From assembly GCF_001542815.1 (NCBI RefSeq), contig NZ_CP006992.1, positions 716,501 through 780,500 on the forward strand: 64,000 bases of DNA, given 5' to 3'. The notes beneath the pieces were generated by a model. It saw only the letters and a list, made by a program, of their open reading frames with translations. It did no database searches and was not told where the DNA came from. This DNA is from Methylobacterium sp. AMS5. GTDB lineage: Bacteria; Pseudomonadota; Alphaproteobacteria; Rhizobiales; Beijerinckiaceae. A program made the translations under genes and the position numbers. This document shows positions 34,007-42,064 of the stretch, one piece after another (the first letter of the stretch is position 1; every line of letters begins with the position of its first letter).

Positions 34007-34728
34007 GTCAGCCCCCGCTCGGCCGCGATCTGGTCCCAGGCGGCATTGATGGCGGCGAGCCGGTGCGTCGCGATCGCCACCGCCTCCGGCGGCAATCCGC
34101 GCGCCAGCGCCCGGTCGGGATGGTTCTCGGCCACCAGCCGCCGGTACTGCGCCTTGAGGGCGGCGGGGTCGGCGGAGCGTTCGAGGCCGAGCACGAGATA
34201 GGGATCGTCGGCGAGCCGCACGTGCCGGGCGGCGATCCGGCGGAAGGCCGCCTCGTCGAGGCCGAAAATCCCGGCGACGGAGCGCAGGTAGCGCTCCTCG
34301 CCCTCGTGGATCGCCCCGTCGGCGGTGGCGATGTGGAACAGGCCGTCGAGCACGTCCTCAAGCAGAGCCGGCTCCTCGCCGAAGGTCGCGGCGAGTTGAC
34401 CGGCATAGGCCTCGAAGCCGTCGGTCGTCGCCTTGGCAAGGTCGAACAGGCGCTGGACGCCCGCGCGCGCCTCGGGCTCGACCTGCACCACCCGCCCGAA
34501 GGCCCGGACCTCGGACTCGGTCACCACGCCGTCGGACTTCGCCATCTTGGCCGCGAGCGCCACGAGCCCCGTCGTGAACAGGACGTCCCGGGGCGTCGGG
34601 CCGAAGGGCGCGCCCTCGCGATCGACGAGAAAGTGGCCGGCGACCGATCCGACCAGCGCTCCGATCGGCCCCCCGACGAGCACGCCGATCCCGGCCCCGC
34701 CGATCTTGCCCCACAGGCCGGTGCTCAT
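34003..34728 (-). CDS. TerB/DnaJ co-chaperone, DjlA-like
   Basis: A 241-residue protein. An N-terminal Gly-rich hydrophobic stretch (GGAGIGVLVGGPIGALVGSV) may touch the membrane. A TerB-like helical domain (about 50-165) precedes a C-terminal J-domain with NHPD, the HPD motif that stimulates DnaK ATPase. This order is that of DjlA. It is cotranscribed with the amidase (four-base overlap), linking it loosely to cell-envelope work (inference). ATG at 34728 is chosen at the beginning of the hydrophobic part. Confidence 0.88.
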   Translation of the reverse strand: MSTGLWGKIGGAGIGVLVGGPIGALVGSVAGHFLVDREGAPFGPTPRDVLFTTGLVALAAKMAKSDGVVTESEVRAFGRVVQVEPEARAGVQRLFDLAKATTDGFEAYAGQLAATFGEEPALLEDVLDGLFHIATADGAIHEGEERYLRSVAGIFGLDEAAFRRIAARHVRLADDPYLVLGLERSADPAALKAQYRRLVAENHPDRALARGLPPEAVAIATHRLAAINAAWDQIAAERGLT

Positions 34729-34824
34729 CGGGCGCCGCCCGCAACGGGAGAGCGAAAACGTGAGGTATCGAGGGGGGACAAGGGCGGATCCGAAGTCATT
34801 CAGCAGGAGCGATCGCCACGGCTT

Positions 34825-34903
34825 AGTGTCTCTCACAAAACTCCCGCTGCGCCGTCCTCGCCAAAGCGAGAACGGTCAGAGATCGGGATTTTTGTGAGGC
34901 ACT
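34825..34903 (-). repeat. Family B interspersed repeat, copy B2
   Basis: 79 bp, very similar to copy B1 in the opposite orientation. It begins AGTGTCTCTCACAAAACTCC and ends TTTTTGTGAGGCACT, with CTT directly on both sides. It lies in the 349-bp gap 34729-35077, in which no gene is seen. Confidence 0.85.
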
Positions 34904-35077
34904 CTTAACGCCGCAAAGCGTACCGCAGCGCAAGCCCGGTGCTTTAATCGACCGCAAAAGAAAGGCGATTATATCTTTCCCACATACTTGACCGGTCATG
35001 GTCGTCTTTAGATTGCGCACTACCTAATGGGCTCCCCATGTCCGGGGCCGACAAGAACCCTGCTGAGGAAACGCTAG

Positions 35078-35551
35078 ATGTTGAAGATTGCCCTGCCGGT
35101 TGTGTCTCTCGCAGCTTTCGCTGCCACTCCGGCCCTTGCCCTTGAGGTGACAAAGACAGCGACCGTTGCGGCTTCGCCGGACAAGGTTTGGAATACCATC
35201 GGCGGCTTCTGCGGCATCGGCGATTGGCACCCCGTGGTTGAGAAGTGCGCGCTGTCCAAGACGGGGGGCAAGGAAGAGCGCACTCTGTCGCTCAAGGGCG
35301 GCGGCACCATTGTGGAGCAGGAGCAATCCCGCGACGACAAGAAGATGGACTACACCTACACGATCCTTTCGGGCCCCCTGCCGGTTGAGGACTACAAGTC
35401 CACGATCATGGTCGAGAAGGATGGTAGCGGTTCCAAGGTCACTTGGACCGGCAACTTCAAAGCCAAGGGGGCGCCCGACGACAAGGCAAAAGAGGCCATC
35501 GCGGGCGTCTACGAGGCTGGCCTGAAAGGCATCGCCGACAAGGCCAAGTAG
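35078..35551 (+). CDS. Exported SRPBCC-family protein (MxaD-like)
   Basis: A 157-residue protein with a signal peptide (residues 1-21, cleavage near ALALE) and an SRPBCC/START-like lipid- or ligand-binding fold (VWNTIGGFCGIGDWHPVVEKC, in two parts, and VTWTGNFKAKG). In methylotrophs MxaD, a member of this superfamily, assists periplasmic methanol oxidation, but the mxa genes are not here, so this is a paralogue of unknown role. GAGGAAACGCTAG precedes the ATG. Two cysteines (FCGI, KCAL) could pair. Confidence 0.85.
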   Translation: MLKIALPVVSLAAFAATPALALEVTKTATVAASPDKVWNTIGGFCGIGDWHPVVEKCALSKTGGKEERTLSLKGGGTIVEQEQSRDDKKMDYTYTILSGPLPVEDYKSTIMVEKDGSGSKVTWTGNFKAKGAPDDKAKEAIAGVYEAGLKGIADKAK

Positions 35552-35576
35552 TCTGCGTTCGGCGGGGCGGGGGCGT

Positions 35577-35765
35577 TTATGGCTGCTCCTGCTTCGCCTT
35601 CGCAATCCGTTTCAGGTTCGCGTCGAACTCTGCTTCATCCTCGCTCGCTCCCGCCGTCTGCGCGGCTTCGATGAACCGGCGCTTCTGCTCGTCGGGTGTC
35701 ATCTTCTCGGCGCCGAGCTTAGCGGTCCTGAAATCGTTGGATTGAGGCTCACGCTTCATGTTCAT
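35577..35765 (-). CDS. Small charged hypothetical protein
   Basis: A 62-residue, highly charged protein (NMKREPQSNDFRTAKLG and ASEDEAEFDANLKRIAKAKQ). It is probably alpha-helical and cytoplasmic, with no recognised family. Its ATG overlaps the stop of the upstream frame (ATGA), which supports translation of both. It lies downstream of a transposase remnant. Confidence 0.55.
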   Translation of the reverse strand: MNMKREPQSNDFRTAKLGAEKMTPDEQKRRFIEAAQTAGASEDEAEFDANLKRIAKAKQEQP

Positions 35766-35981
35766 GCCAGTGCCTTGAAGCTAGGTTCGCCCTTGCTGTA
35801 TCCAATAACAGTGCCGACTTGGCTCAAAATCCTAAGATCGAACTCAAGCCACTCACTTCTGTCATCATGAGTAGATATCATTCGAACCTTATCGAAGGTG
35901 AGTCTGATATCAGAAAAGGCTATAAAGCGGTCGCCAATGATGCTCCGTGTTGCAAAGGCTTCAACGAAGACAATTGGCACA
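35762..35981 (-). pseudogene. 5'-truncated gene of unknown function next to a transposase remnant
   Basis: About 70 residues, PIVFVEAFATRSIIGDRF to GYSKGEPSFKALA, with mixed strand/helix character and lower GC than the flanks. The frame upstream runs out of phase through transposase DNA, so the original N-terminus seems to have been lost at the junction near 35981. A GTG at the junction could restart translation. The stop overlaps the next gene by four bases, as in an old operon. Confidence 0.45.
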
Positions 35982-36339
35982 ACCTCTCTGCCTCGTTCAA
36001 CCGGTGGAACATGAACCACGCGGTCTTGTAAGTGACGCCAAGGGTCCGGTGCAGTTGGTGCGCGGAGAAGCCCTTCTTGCTGGATGCGAGAAGGTGAGCC
36101 GCCTGAAGCCACAGGTGCAGCTTCACATGGCTCGACTCAAACACCGTGCCGACCGTCACCGTGAACTGCTTCCTGCAGTCGCCGCAGCGGCGCAGGCCCA
36201 TGCGACCACCCTTGACGTTCGTGATCCGGCCCATGCCGCCGCAGTGCGGGCAGACGGGGCCTTCCGGCCAAAGCAGGCTTTCCAGCTTGGCGAAGGCAGC
36301 GGCCTCGTCGTGGAAAAACGCGGCGGAAAGGGCAGACAT
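35982..36339 (-). mobile_element. IS1595-type transposase remnant (N-terminal part only)
   Basis: About 115 residues of a transposase: a zinc ribbon (CPHCGG with CGDCRKQF) followed by TVGTVFESSHVKLHLWLQAAHL and GVTYKTAWFMFHRL. This is the N-terminal pattern of IS1595/ISXO2-like transposases, which normally continue for another 180 residues with the catalytic DD(N)K core. Homology stops after HRLNEAE; the rest is absent. The element is dead unless complemented. No inverted repeats were identified. Confidence 0.8.
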
Positions 36340-36459
36340 CAGTTTAGCTCCTGGAGCTACAACCTACCTTTGGCTGCCGTATGTGTGAACGATATAATCG
36401 CCAAAAGAAAAGGACCGGAGCTTGCCACTCCGGCCCTCCTCCCTGAACCGCGCCGCGGA

Positions 36460-36729
36460 TCAGCGGCAGTAGACGTTGCCGTACTCGTCGCGGAACGTGC
36501 CGTAGGGGCAGCGCGGCGCCGAGGCGGCGCCGGCGATGGCGCCACCCGCGCCGCCGATCGCGGCACCGGCCAGCGCACCGCCCGCACGACCGGTGGCAAG
36601 GCCGCCGACCGCCGCGCCGAGGCCCGCACCGAGGGCGGCGCCGCCCAGTGCCCGATCCTGAGGCGTGTTGCAGGCACCGAGCGAGAGCGCGAGGCTGCCC
36701 GCAAGGGCGGCGGCAATAAGTCTCTTCAT
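36460..36729 (-). CDS. Glycine-zipper lipoprotein
   Basis: An 89-residue protein with a lipoprotein signal and lipobox LGAC at about 17-20. A long glycine-zipper stretch follows (GGAALGAGLGAAVGGLATG and GGALAGAAIGGAGGAIAGAA), then PRCPYGTFRDEYGNVYCR, with a cysteine pair at the end. This fits small outer-membrane lipoproteins of the YMGG/glycine-zipper type. Function is unknown. AAGGGAG precedes the ATG at 36729. Confidence 0.8.
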   Translation of the reverse strand: MKRLIAAALAGSLALSLGACNTPQDRALGGAALGAGLGAAVGGLATGRAGGALAGAAIGGAGGAIAGAASAPRCPYGTFRDEYGNVYCR

Positions 36730-36960
36730 GGTGGTCCGAACTCCCTTGTGCATCGGCGATCGGGCCATTTGCCGGCGCGGGGCACCGTTTTGGCCTTGGT
36801 TTGTCACCGGCTGCCATCGACGGCACATGAAACGGCCAAGATTGGGGCAGGTTGCATCGGCGCATGACTTTTCGCCCTGCGCCTGCCATCTGAAGGCGCG
36901 CCTGTTGCAAAATCGCCCGGTTTCGGCCCTCTGCCGACGGGCCCCTATCCGAGGATCACC

Positions 36961-37569
36961 ATGCCCACAGCCAGCCTGATCGTCCGCAAGGCCGCCGTTC
37001 GGCCCGATCTCGTCGTCGATACGGTGACCCTCGACCACGCCGCCCGGGGACAGGCGCATGCGCACCTGACGACGGCGGGCGGCTTGTCCGTCGATCTCGA
37101 CCTGGATCGTGCGGTGGGCCTTGAGGATGGCGACGCGTTGAAGCTCGAGGACGGGCGCCTCGTGGCCGTGCGTGCCGCCGAGGAAGCGCTTCTGGAAGTC
37201 CGCGCCGGCAATCCGGCCCGCCTGTTGCGGCTCGCCTGGCAGCTCGGCGGCGAGCATGTCCCCGCGGAGGTCGGTGCGGAGGTTCTCTATGTGCCGGCCA
37301 GCGCCGCCGAACTGATCCGCGGGGCCGGCTGCTCAGCCGAGCCCGTGAACCGCCCCTTCAAGCCGGAAAAGGCGGCGCACGATCACAGCCAGTGCGGCCA
37401 CGACCATCATCACCACGGCCACGAAGCCCATCCTCATGACGCTCATGCTCATGCTCATGAAGCCCAGGCTGACCATGACCATGCCCATCATGACCATGAT
37501 CACGGCCACAGCCACGCACACGGAGGCTGCGGGCATGAGCACAGCCATAGCCACCGCCACGAACACTGA
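36961..37569 (+). CDS. ureE: Urease accessory protein UreE with a long His-rich tail
   Basis: A 202-residue UreE-like nickel metallochaperone. Residues 1-135 form the UreE N-terminal and metal-binding domains (VTLDHAARGQAHAHLTTAGG, LLRLAWQLGGEHVPAEV). From about 139 to the end the protein is almost only His, Asp, Gly and Ala, with nearly thirty histidines, more than usual even for UreE. It delivers Ni2+ to urease. No urease structural or other accessory genes lie nearby, so it is separated from its cluster or serves general nickel storage (inference). Confidence 0.9.
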   Translation: MPTASLIVRKAAVRPDLVVDTVTLDHAARGQAHAHLTTAGGLSVDLDLDRAVGLEDGDALKLEDGRLVAVRAAEEALLEVRAGNPARLLRLAWQLGGEHVPAEVGAEVLYVPASAAELIRGAGCSAEPVNRPFKPEKAAHDHSQCGHDHHHHGHEAHPHDAHAHAHEAQADHDHAHHDHDHGHSHAHGGCGHEHSHSHRHEH

Positions 37570-37679
37570 GCGGTTCCAGAAAGATCGCGTGAGCGGCGGG
37601 GGCGTGCCCCGCCGCGACCGCCCGGAACGCGTTGCGGCACGCGAGGGTTAACCGGAAAGTTGAATTCCGGGAGAAAGCC

Positions 37680-37832
37680 GTGGCGGAAATCAGCGTCTTC
37701 CAGAACGACGACGGACTCTGGGCGGTGACCGCACAGGGCCTCGTCGTCACCGATTTGACCAAGGAGAGCGCGGAAGCCTTCGCAGCAAGCTTTCTCAGAC
37801 TGGGCGATCAGCAACCCGCGCAGAAATCGTAG
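37680..37832 (+). CDS. Small hypothetical protein
   Basis: A 50-residue protein, GTG start with CGGGAGAAA upstream. Sequence AEISVFQNDDGLWAVTAQGL then a helix with KESAEAFAASFLRL. It resembles small beta-hairpin-plus-helix proteins but no family is named. It follows ureE on the same strand, 110 bp away. Confidence 0.55.
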   Translation: MAEISVFQNDDGLWAVTAQGLVVTDLTKESAEAFAASFLRLGDQQPAQKS

Positions 37833-38025
37833 CCGACGGGCTGCGATCCGATCTGTCACCAAACCCCGGTTCGACCGTGCACGGCGTGTGCGCATGGCCC
37901 GCGAAAGGGGTGCCTCAAACCTTCTCAACCAGCCTGCAACTTGTGCAGATCTCCGACCGCGACGAGGACACGGGACATCCGTTCCGGTATCGAAGAGCCG
38001 GCAAACGCGCAAAGCGCTTCAACTT

Positions 38026-38101
38026 GGTGTCTCTCCTGAAACGCCCTTTCGCCGTCGCGGTGAGAGGAAAGGATCAATGATCGAGCGTTTTGTGAGGCAC
38101 T
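38026..38101 (-). repeat. Family B interspersed repeat, copy B3
   Basis: 76 bp, starts GGTGTCTCTCCTGAAACGCC and ends CGTTTTGTGAGGCACT; more diverged inside than B1, B2 and B4. It lies in the 329-bp gap 37833-38161, in which no gene is seen. Confidence 0.75.
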
Positions 38102-38161
38102 CTCATCGGCGTTGCACAGGCGGAATCCAGTTCGGATCGATGCCGCACCAGGGGGGATGAC

Positions 38162-38362
38162 GTGCAACAGGCTCAAGCAAGCCGCGAAGATCGGATCAGG
38201 GCCGTGGCCGCCGTCATCGCCCAGCATGATGTCACCAGCAGACAATTGCCCAGCAGCGGCCGACTGCCCCATGATCTCGCCCGCGCACTCGCCGAACGTG
38301 CGGTGGATGCCGTGATGACAGCCGACAGCACCATGCGTCAGCAATCCTCGAAAGGTGCGTGA
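38162..38362 (+). CDS. Small hypothetical protein
   Basis: A 66-residue frame starting with GTG and preceded by GGGGGG six bases upstream. The product is polar and helical (QQAQASREDRIRAVAAVIAQH, ARALAERAVDAVMTADSTM) with no signal or membrane segment. No family is recognised. The 362 bp between it and dusA hold no other supported gene. Confidence 0.45.
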   Translation: MQQAQASREDRIRAVAAVIAQHDVTSRQLPSSGRLPHDLARALAERAVDAVMTADSTMRQQSSKGA

Positions 38363-38724
38363 CAGCCGAGAGCCATATCCGACCTGATATCAGGTCGGCG
38401 TCTCTTGGTGTTGTTTTGACGCGCTTGATGCCGACGCAGCCTCGACCATTGCGCCCGCCTCCTGGCGCAAGCTCCGGTCTTGTGCCGGCGGGGCTCTTCC
38501 CTTTTGAGGCTGGCCGATGCGTGGTATCCGGACGCGCATTGCGTACATCGTCCTGAACGATGGCTTGCGGCCTGCGGAATCAAGCCGATCGAACGCTTGC
38601 CGCATCGGCTTTTCCGCGGCCGATCGTTCAGGCCGAGGCTCGTACGCCTTCGATCGAGCCGCCCATGCGACGATCCTCGCGGATGGCTCGAAGCGGACCC
38701 GCATCGAAACGGAACAGGGCGCAC

Positions 38725-39747
38725 GTGTCGACCCCGGCTGAAAAACTGAACGAACTCAGCGGGTGGCGCTTCAGCGTCGCACCCATGATGGATTGGACCG
38801 ACCGGCAGTGCCGCGCGTTCCACCGAACCCTGTCGCGCCGGGCGCGGCTCTATACCGAGATGGTGACGACCGGGGCCGTGCTGCACGGCGACCGCGAGCG
38901 GCTGCTCGGTTTCGACGCCGGCGAGCAGCCGGTGGCGGTGCAACTCGGCGGCTCGAACCCGGACGACCTCGCGGCGGCGGCGCGGATCGCCGCCGATTTC
39001 GGTTACGCCGAGATCAACCTCAACGTCGGCTGCCCCTCCGACCGGGTGCAGGACGGACGCTTCGGCGCCTGCCTGATGCGCGAGCCGGGCCTCGTGGGCG
39101 CCTGCGTGGCGGCCATGAAGGCGGCCGTCCCGGTGCCGGTGACCGTGAAGTGCCGCCTGGGCGTCGATGATCAGGATATCGAGGAAGCCCTCGACGCCGT
39201 GGCCGACGCCGTGGTCACGGCGGGGGTGGACGGACTCGTCGTGCATGCTCGCAAGGCTTGGCTCAAAGGTCTCTCGCCGCGCGAGAACCGGGACGTGCCG
39301 CCGCTCGATTACGGCCGCGTCGCCCGGCTGAAGCGGGCGCATCCGGATCTGCCGATCGCGGTCAATGGCGGGATCGCCGACATCGCCGCCGCCAAGGCGA
39401 GGCTCGGCGAGGTCGATGGCGTGATGATCGGCCGGGCGGCCTATACCGAGCCGGCGCTGCTGCTCGACGTCGATGCCGAGCTGTTCGGCGAACCGGCCCC
39501 CGTCGCCGATGCCTTCGCCGCCATCGAGGCCTTCGAGCCCATCGTCGCGGCAGGGCTCGAACGGGGTCTGCGGCTTCATGCCTATACCCGGCACATGCTC
39601 GGCCTGTTCAACGGGCGGCCCGGAGCGCGGGCCTATCGCCGGCATCTGGCCACGGCCGGGATGGGCCCGGAGGCGGGCCTCGCCACTTTGCGCGAGGCGG
39701 TGACCAAGGTGTCTCGGGAACGCCCTCCGGCTTCCGAAGCAGCCTGA
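38725..39747 (+). CDS. dusA: tRNA-dihydrouridine(20/20a) synthase DusA
   Basis: A flavin-dependent Dus enzyme of about 340 residues that reduces uridine in the tRNA D-loop. FSVAPMMDWTDRQCR begins the FMN-binding TIM barrel; NLNVGCPSDRVQDGRFGACLM carries the catalytic cysteine, VKCRLGVDD and VVHARKAWLKGLSP bind flavin and tRNA, and AVNGGI and MIGRAAY close the barrel. These match the DusA subfamily. GTG at 38725 starts just before the conserved region; ATG at 38683 would add 14 basic residues. Confidence 0.92.
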   Translation: MSTPAEKLNELSGWRFSVAPMMDWTDRQCRAFHRTLSRRARLYTEMVTTGAVLHGDRERLLGFDAGEQPVAVQLGGSNPDDLAAAARIAADFGYAEINLNVGCPSDRVQDGRFGACLMREPGLVGACVAAMKAAVPVPVTVKCRLGVDDQDIEEALDAVADAVVTAGVDGLVVHARKAWLKGLSPRENRDVPPLDYGRVARLKRAHPDLPIAVNGGIADIAAAKARLGEVDGVMIGRAAYTEPALLLDVDAELFGEPAPVADAFAAIEAFEPIVAAGLERGLRLHAYTRHMLGLFNGRPGARAYRRHLATAGMGPEAGLATLREAVTKVSRERPPASEAA

Positions 39748-39786
39748 TCCCGCGCGATCGACGGCAAGCGCGATCGGATCACGGTT

Positions 39787-40606
39787 TCACGCGGTGCGGC
39801 GCTTCCGGCCGTTCCAGGTCTCGAGCCGGGCCGGGCGTTCGCTCGCCGGAACCGGCGGGCTGAACAGGTAGCCTTGCACCGCGTCGCAGCCCTCCTCGCG
39901 CAGCCAAGCGCGTTGCTCCGGTGTCTCGACACCTTCCGCGGTCGTCGTCATCCCGAGACTGGAGGCGAGGCTGACCACCGCCCGCACGATGAAGCCGACG
40001 CCCTGCTCCACCGTCAGGTCGCGGGTGAAGGACTGGTCTCCCTTCATCTTGCCGAAGGGGACGCTGCGCAGGTCGCTCAGGCTGGAATAGCCGGTGCCGA
40101 AATCGTCGATGGCGATCCTGCACGGGCTCCGAGGTCACGCAGCCCGTGCAGGATCGCCACCGTGGCGCTGCCGTTCACCAGCAGCACGCTCTCGGTGATC
40201 TCCAGCTCGGGGCGGCGGGCGCAGAAGCCGCTCTCGGCGAGCGCCGCCTGCACCGTCCCGATCAGCGCCAGCGAGGTGAACAGCGCCGCCGAGACGTTGA
40301 CCACCAGCCGGTGATCGGGATCGTAGAGAAGGAAGCCGAGGGAGAGGGTATCGAGCGCCGCGTACAAACGGGCGATGCGATCGCTCAACGCGTCCTCGCG
40401 GGGCTTCAGAGCCGTCATGTCGGTGCGGATGCTCGGGTCAGGGTCGGCCCGGCGGAGAGCGAGGCCATCAGCGCGGTGGCGGCAAATCCGGCGACGGTCA
40501 GGCACAGTCCTGAGCCTGTGCGCAGCAGATGCCCGCCAACCGTCTCTCGACCGCCCTGCCCGCTTCCCAGACCTGCGACTCCCGCACCATCGGCCTGCGC
40601 CTGCAT
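39787..40606 (-). pseudogene. Decayed sensor gene with TM, PAS and EAL remnants
   Basis: Pieces of one gene lie in three frames. A membrane-like segment (LCLTVAGFAATALMASL) lies at about 40415-40606. A PAS-like start (LYAALDTLSLGFLLYD) then joins directly to the middle of an EAL domain (VVNVSAALF, RPELEITESVLLVNG, near 40418-40130). After a frameshift near 40125-40135, FGTGYSSLS-type sequence and AEGVETPEQRAWLREEGCD to the end follow. The GGDEF part that normally precedes EAL is absent. Removing five bases in the shift region restores the frame. It cannot make an active phosphodiesterase. Confidence 0.8.
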
Positions 40607-40849
40607 CGGCCGTCCATCCCTTCTTCGTTCCCGGCAAAATGCCCGGATCCAGTCAAGAGGGACTCACCGAACGCCAACCAGAGGTCGGTTTTCTTCGCAA
40701 GCGGCGACTAGACCGAGTGCTCCGCGAAGGATTCGGCGTGCAACCCGGTGCATCGCCTCCGAGAGAATCGACGGGCGTGGCGGGCTCAACGATGCCCGGC
40801 CGGCGACGGCTTCCGCCTCGAGGCAAGGGCGCAGCGAAGACGGCGCCGG
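40607..40849. other. Intergenic region
   Basis: No gene, repeat or structure identified between the EAL remnant and the response regulator; it may contain further decayed sequence of the remnant's 5' end. Confidence 0.4.
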
Positions 40850-41302
40850 TCAGAACTTGCCGAGCAGGGGGAATTCCTGGCTCAGCGTCGATTCGGAAGG
40901 CAGCGGCGCCTCGCGGCGGCGCGGCTTGCGGTTGAGCACCTGTTTCAGCTTCGTCTTCAGGAGGTTGATGTCGAACGGCTTGAGGATGAAGGCGTCGGCG
41001 CCCGCGACGTGGGCGTGGTTGATGTCCTCGAAGTCGAACGAGGTCTCGGTGAGGATGAAGGGCGTGTTCATCAGGCTGTCGTCGGCCCGGATCTCGCGCA
41101 GGAGCTGAAGCCCGTCCATCGGCTCCATGGCGAGGTCGGAGATGACGAGGGCGTAGCGGCGCTCCCGCATCCGGCTGAGCGCCTCGGCTGCGTCCGACAC
41201 GCCCTCGACGTCCGGGAAACCGAGGCGGGTCATCAGCTCGATGATCAGCCGCAGGAGCTTGGGCTGGTCATCGACGATGAGGATGGGAAGCGTGTCGCTC
41301 AT
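40850..41302 (-). CDS. Single-domain response regulator
   Basis: A 150-residue CheY-like receiver with no output domain. Acidic pair in IVDDQ, phospho-acceptor Asp in VISDLAMEPMDG, conserved Thr in ILTETS and Lys in FILKPFD. The C-terminal 25 residues are basic then Ser/Pro-rich. It lies 61 bp downstream of the BLUF photoreceptor on the same strand, so the two probably form an operon in which light sensing feeds a receiver, possibly acting on motility given the flagellar genes opposite (inference). Confidence 0.9.
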   Translation of the reverse strand: MSDTLPILIVDDQPKLLRLIIELMTRLGFPDVEGVSDAAEALSRMRERRYALVISDLAMEPMDGLQLLREIRADDSLMNTPFILTETSFDFEDINHAHVAGADAFILKPFDINLLKTKLKQVLNRKPRRREAPLPSESTLSQEFPLLGKF

Positions 41303-41363
41303 GGCGTCCGGGGTCGCGTCTCAACGGGATCTCTGAAGGGTGGGCTGGCGGCAGCCCACCCGC

Positions 41364-41831
41364 TCAAACGAACAGATGGTCGATGCCCTGCTTGGCCATC
41401 GATTCGGCTTGGAGCGTGACGGCCAGACCGTGGATCGCGCTGCTCTTGGGCGTGCCCCGTTGCAGCATCGGCAGAAGGCCAGATTTGGCGAAATGCGGCT
41501 CGTTGGCCGTCGTGCGGCTCACCGTGGTGAAGGAGCTGACGAATTCCCTCTTGGCGATTTCGCGCCACTCGACGATCTGCACGTCGCGGTGCCGCGAATC
41601 GGCGGCAATCCGCTGGAAGGTCTCGTTGACCGACTGGCGTTCGCCCTCGACGACCTGGATCGCGAAATTCTGGTCGATGATCAGAAAGCTCGTGATCACG
41701 GCGAATTCGTTCTTCTTCTGAGCCTGGCGGGTGATGTCACCGATCTGCTTCGCGCGCAGAGCCGGCTCGTTCGAGATGGTCAGGCGTGAGAAGTAGATCA
41801 GGTGGACGAGGCTCGTCCTCTTGTTCTTCAT
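41364..41831 (-). CDS. BLUF-domain blue-light photoreceptor
   Basis: A 155-residue protein whose first 100 residues are a BLUF domain (sensor of blue light using FAD). LVHLIYFSRL has the photoactive Tyr13; Asn41 in KKNEF and Gln59 in FAIQVVEGE keep the 18-residue Asn-Gln spacing of known BLUF proteins, and Trp89 is in QIVEWREI. The Tyr-Asn spacing is four residues longer than in AppA/BlrB. The C-terminal 55 residues are a short helical region without a known output domain. The ATG at 41831 begins MKNKRTSLVHL as expected. Confidence 0.88.
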   Translation of the reverse strand: MKNKRTSLVHLIYFSRLTISNEPALRAKQIGDITRQAQKKNEFAVITSFLIIDQNFAIQVVEGERQSVNETFQRIAADSRHRDVQIVEWREIAKREFVSSFTTVSRTTANEPHFAKSGLLPMLQRGTPKSSAIHGLAVTLQAESMAKQGIDHLFV

Positions 41832-41994
41832 GAATCCCGTCCGCCGCGACAACTCGCAGCGACCTTAGCGGGCATGGCAATAACGGGCCGTAAACACGGC
41901 CGGACCCGGCAGAATCTGCCGCACGGTCCATACCCGCCCGTCCGAAACTGCCGAGCGCGGCAAGCCGATCCCAACGGTACCAATGACTTAGCTT

Positions 41995-42010
41995 TGGCAT
42001 GCGCGTTGCG
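41995..42010 (+). promoter_or_regulatory. Sigma-54-type promoter of flgE
   Basis: TGGCATGCGCGTTGCG has GG and GC ten bases apart and matches the -24/-12 consensus TGGCAYG-N4-TTGCW except the last base. It lies 55 bp before the flgE ATG. Hook genes are RpoN-dependent in Caulobacter, which fits. Confidence 0.65.
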
Positions 42011-42064
42011 CTCTCGATTGTCAGATCCGCCGTTTCATGCGGTCTTTTGGAGCGAGCGAACGCC

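Noticed and set aside
38390..38741. Overlapping frames on both strands upstream of dusA
   Set aside because: Neither has a ribosome binding site or recognisable pattern; Arg/Ser-rich composition is typical of noncoding high-GC DNA.
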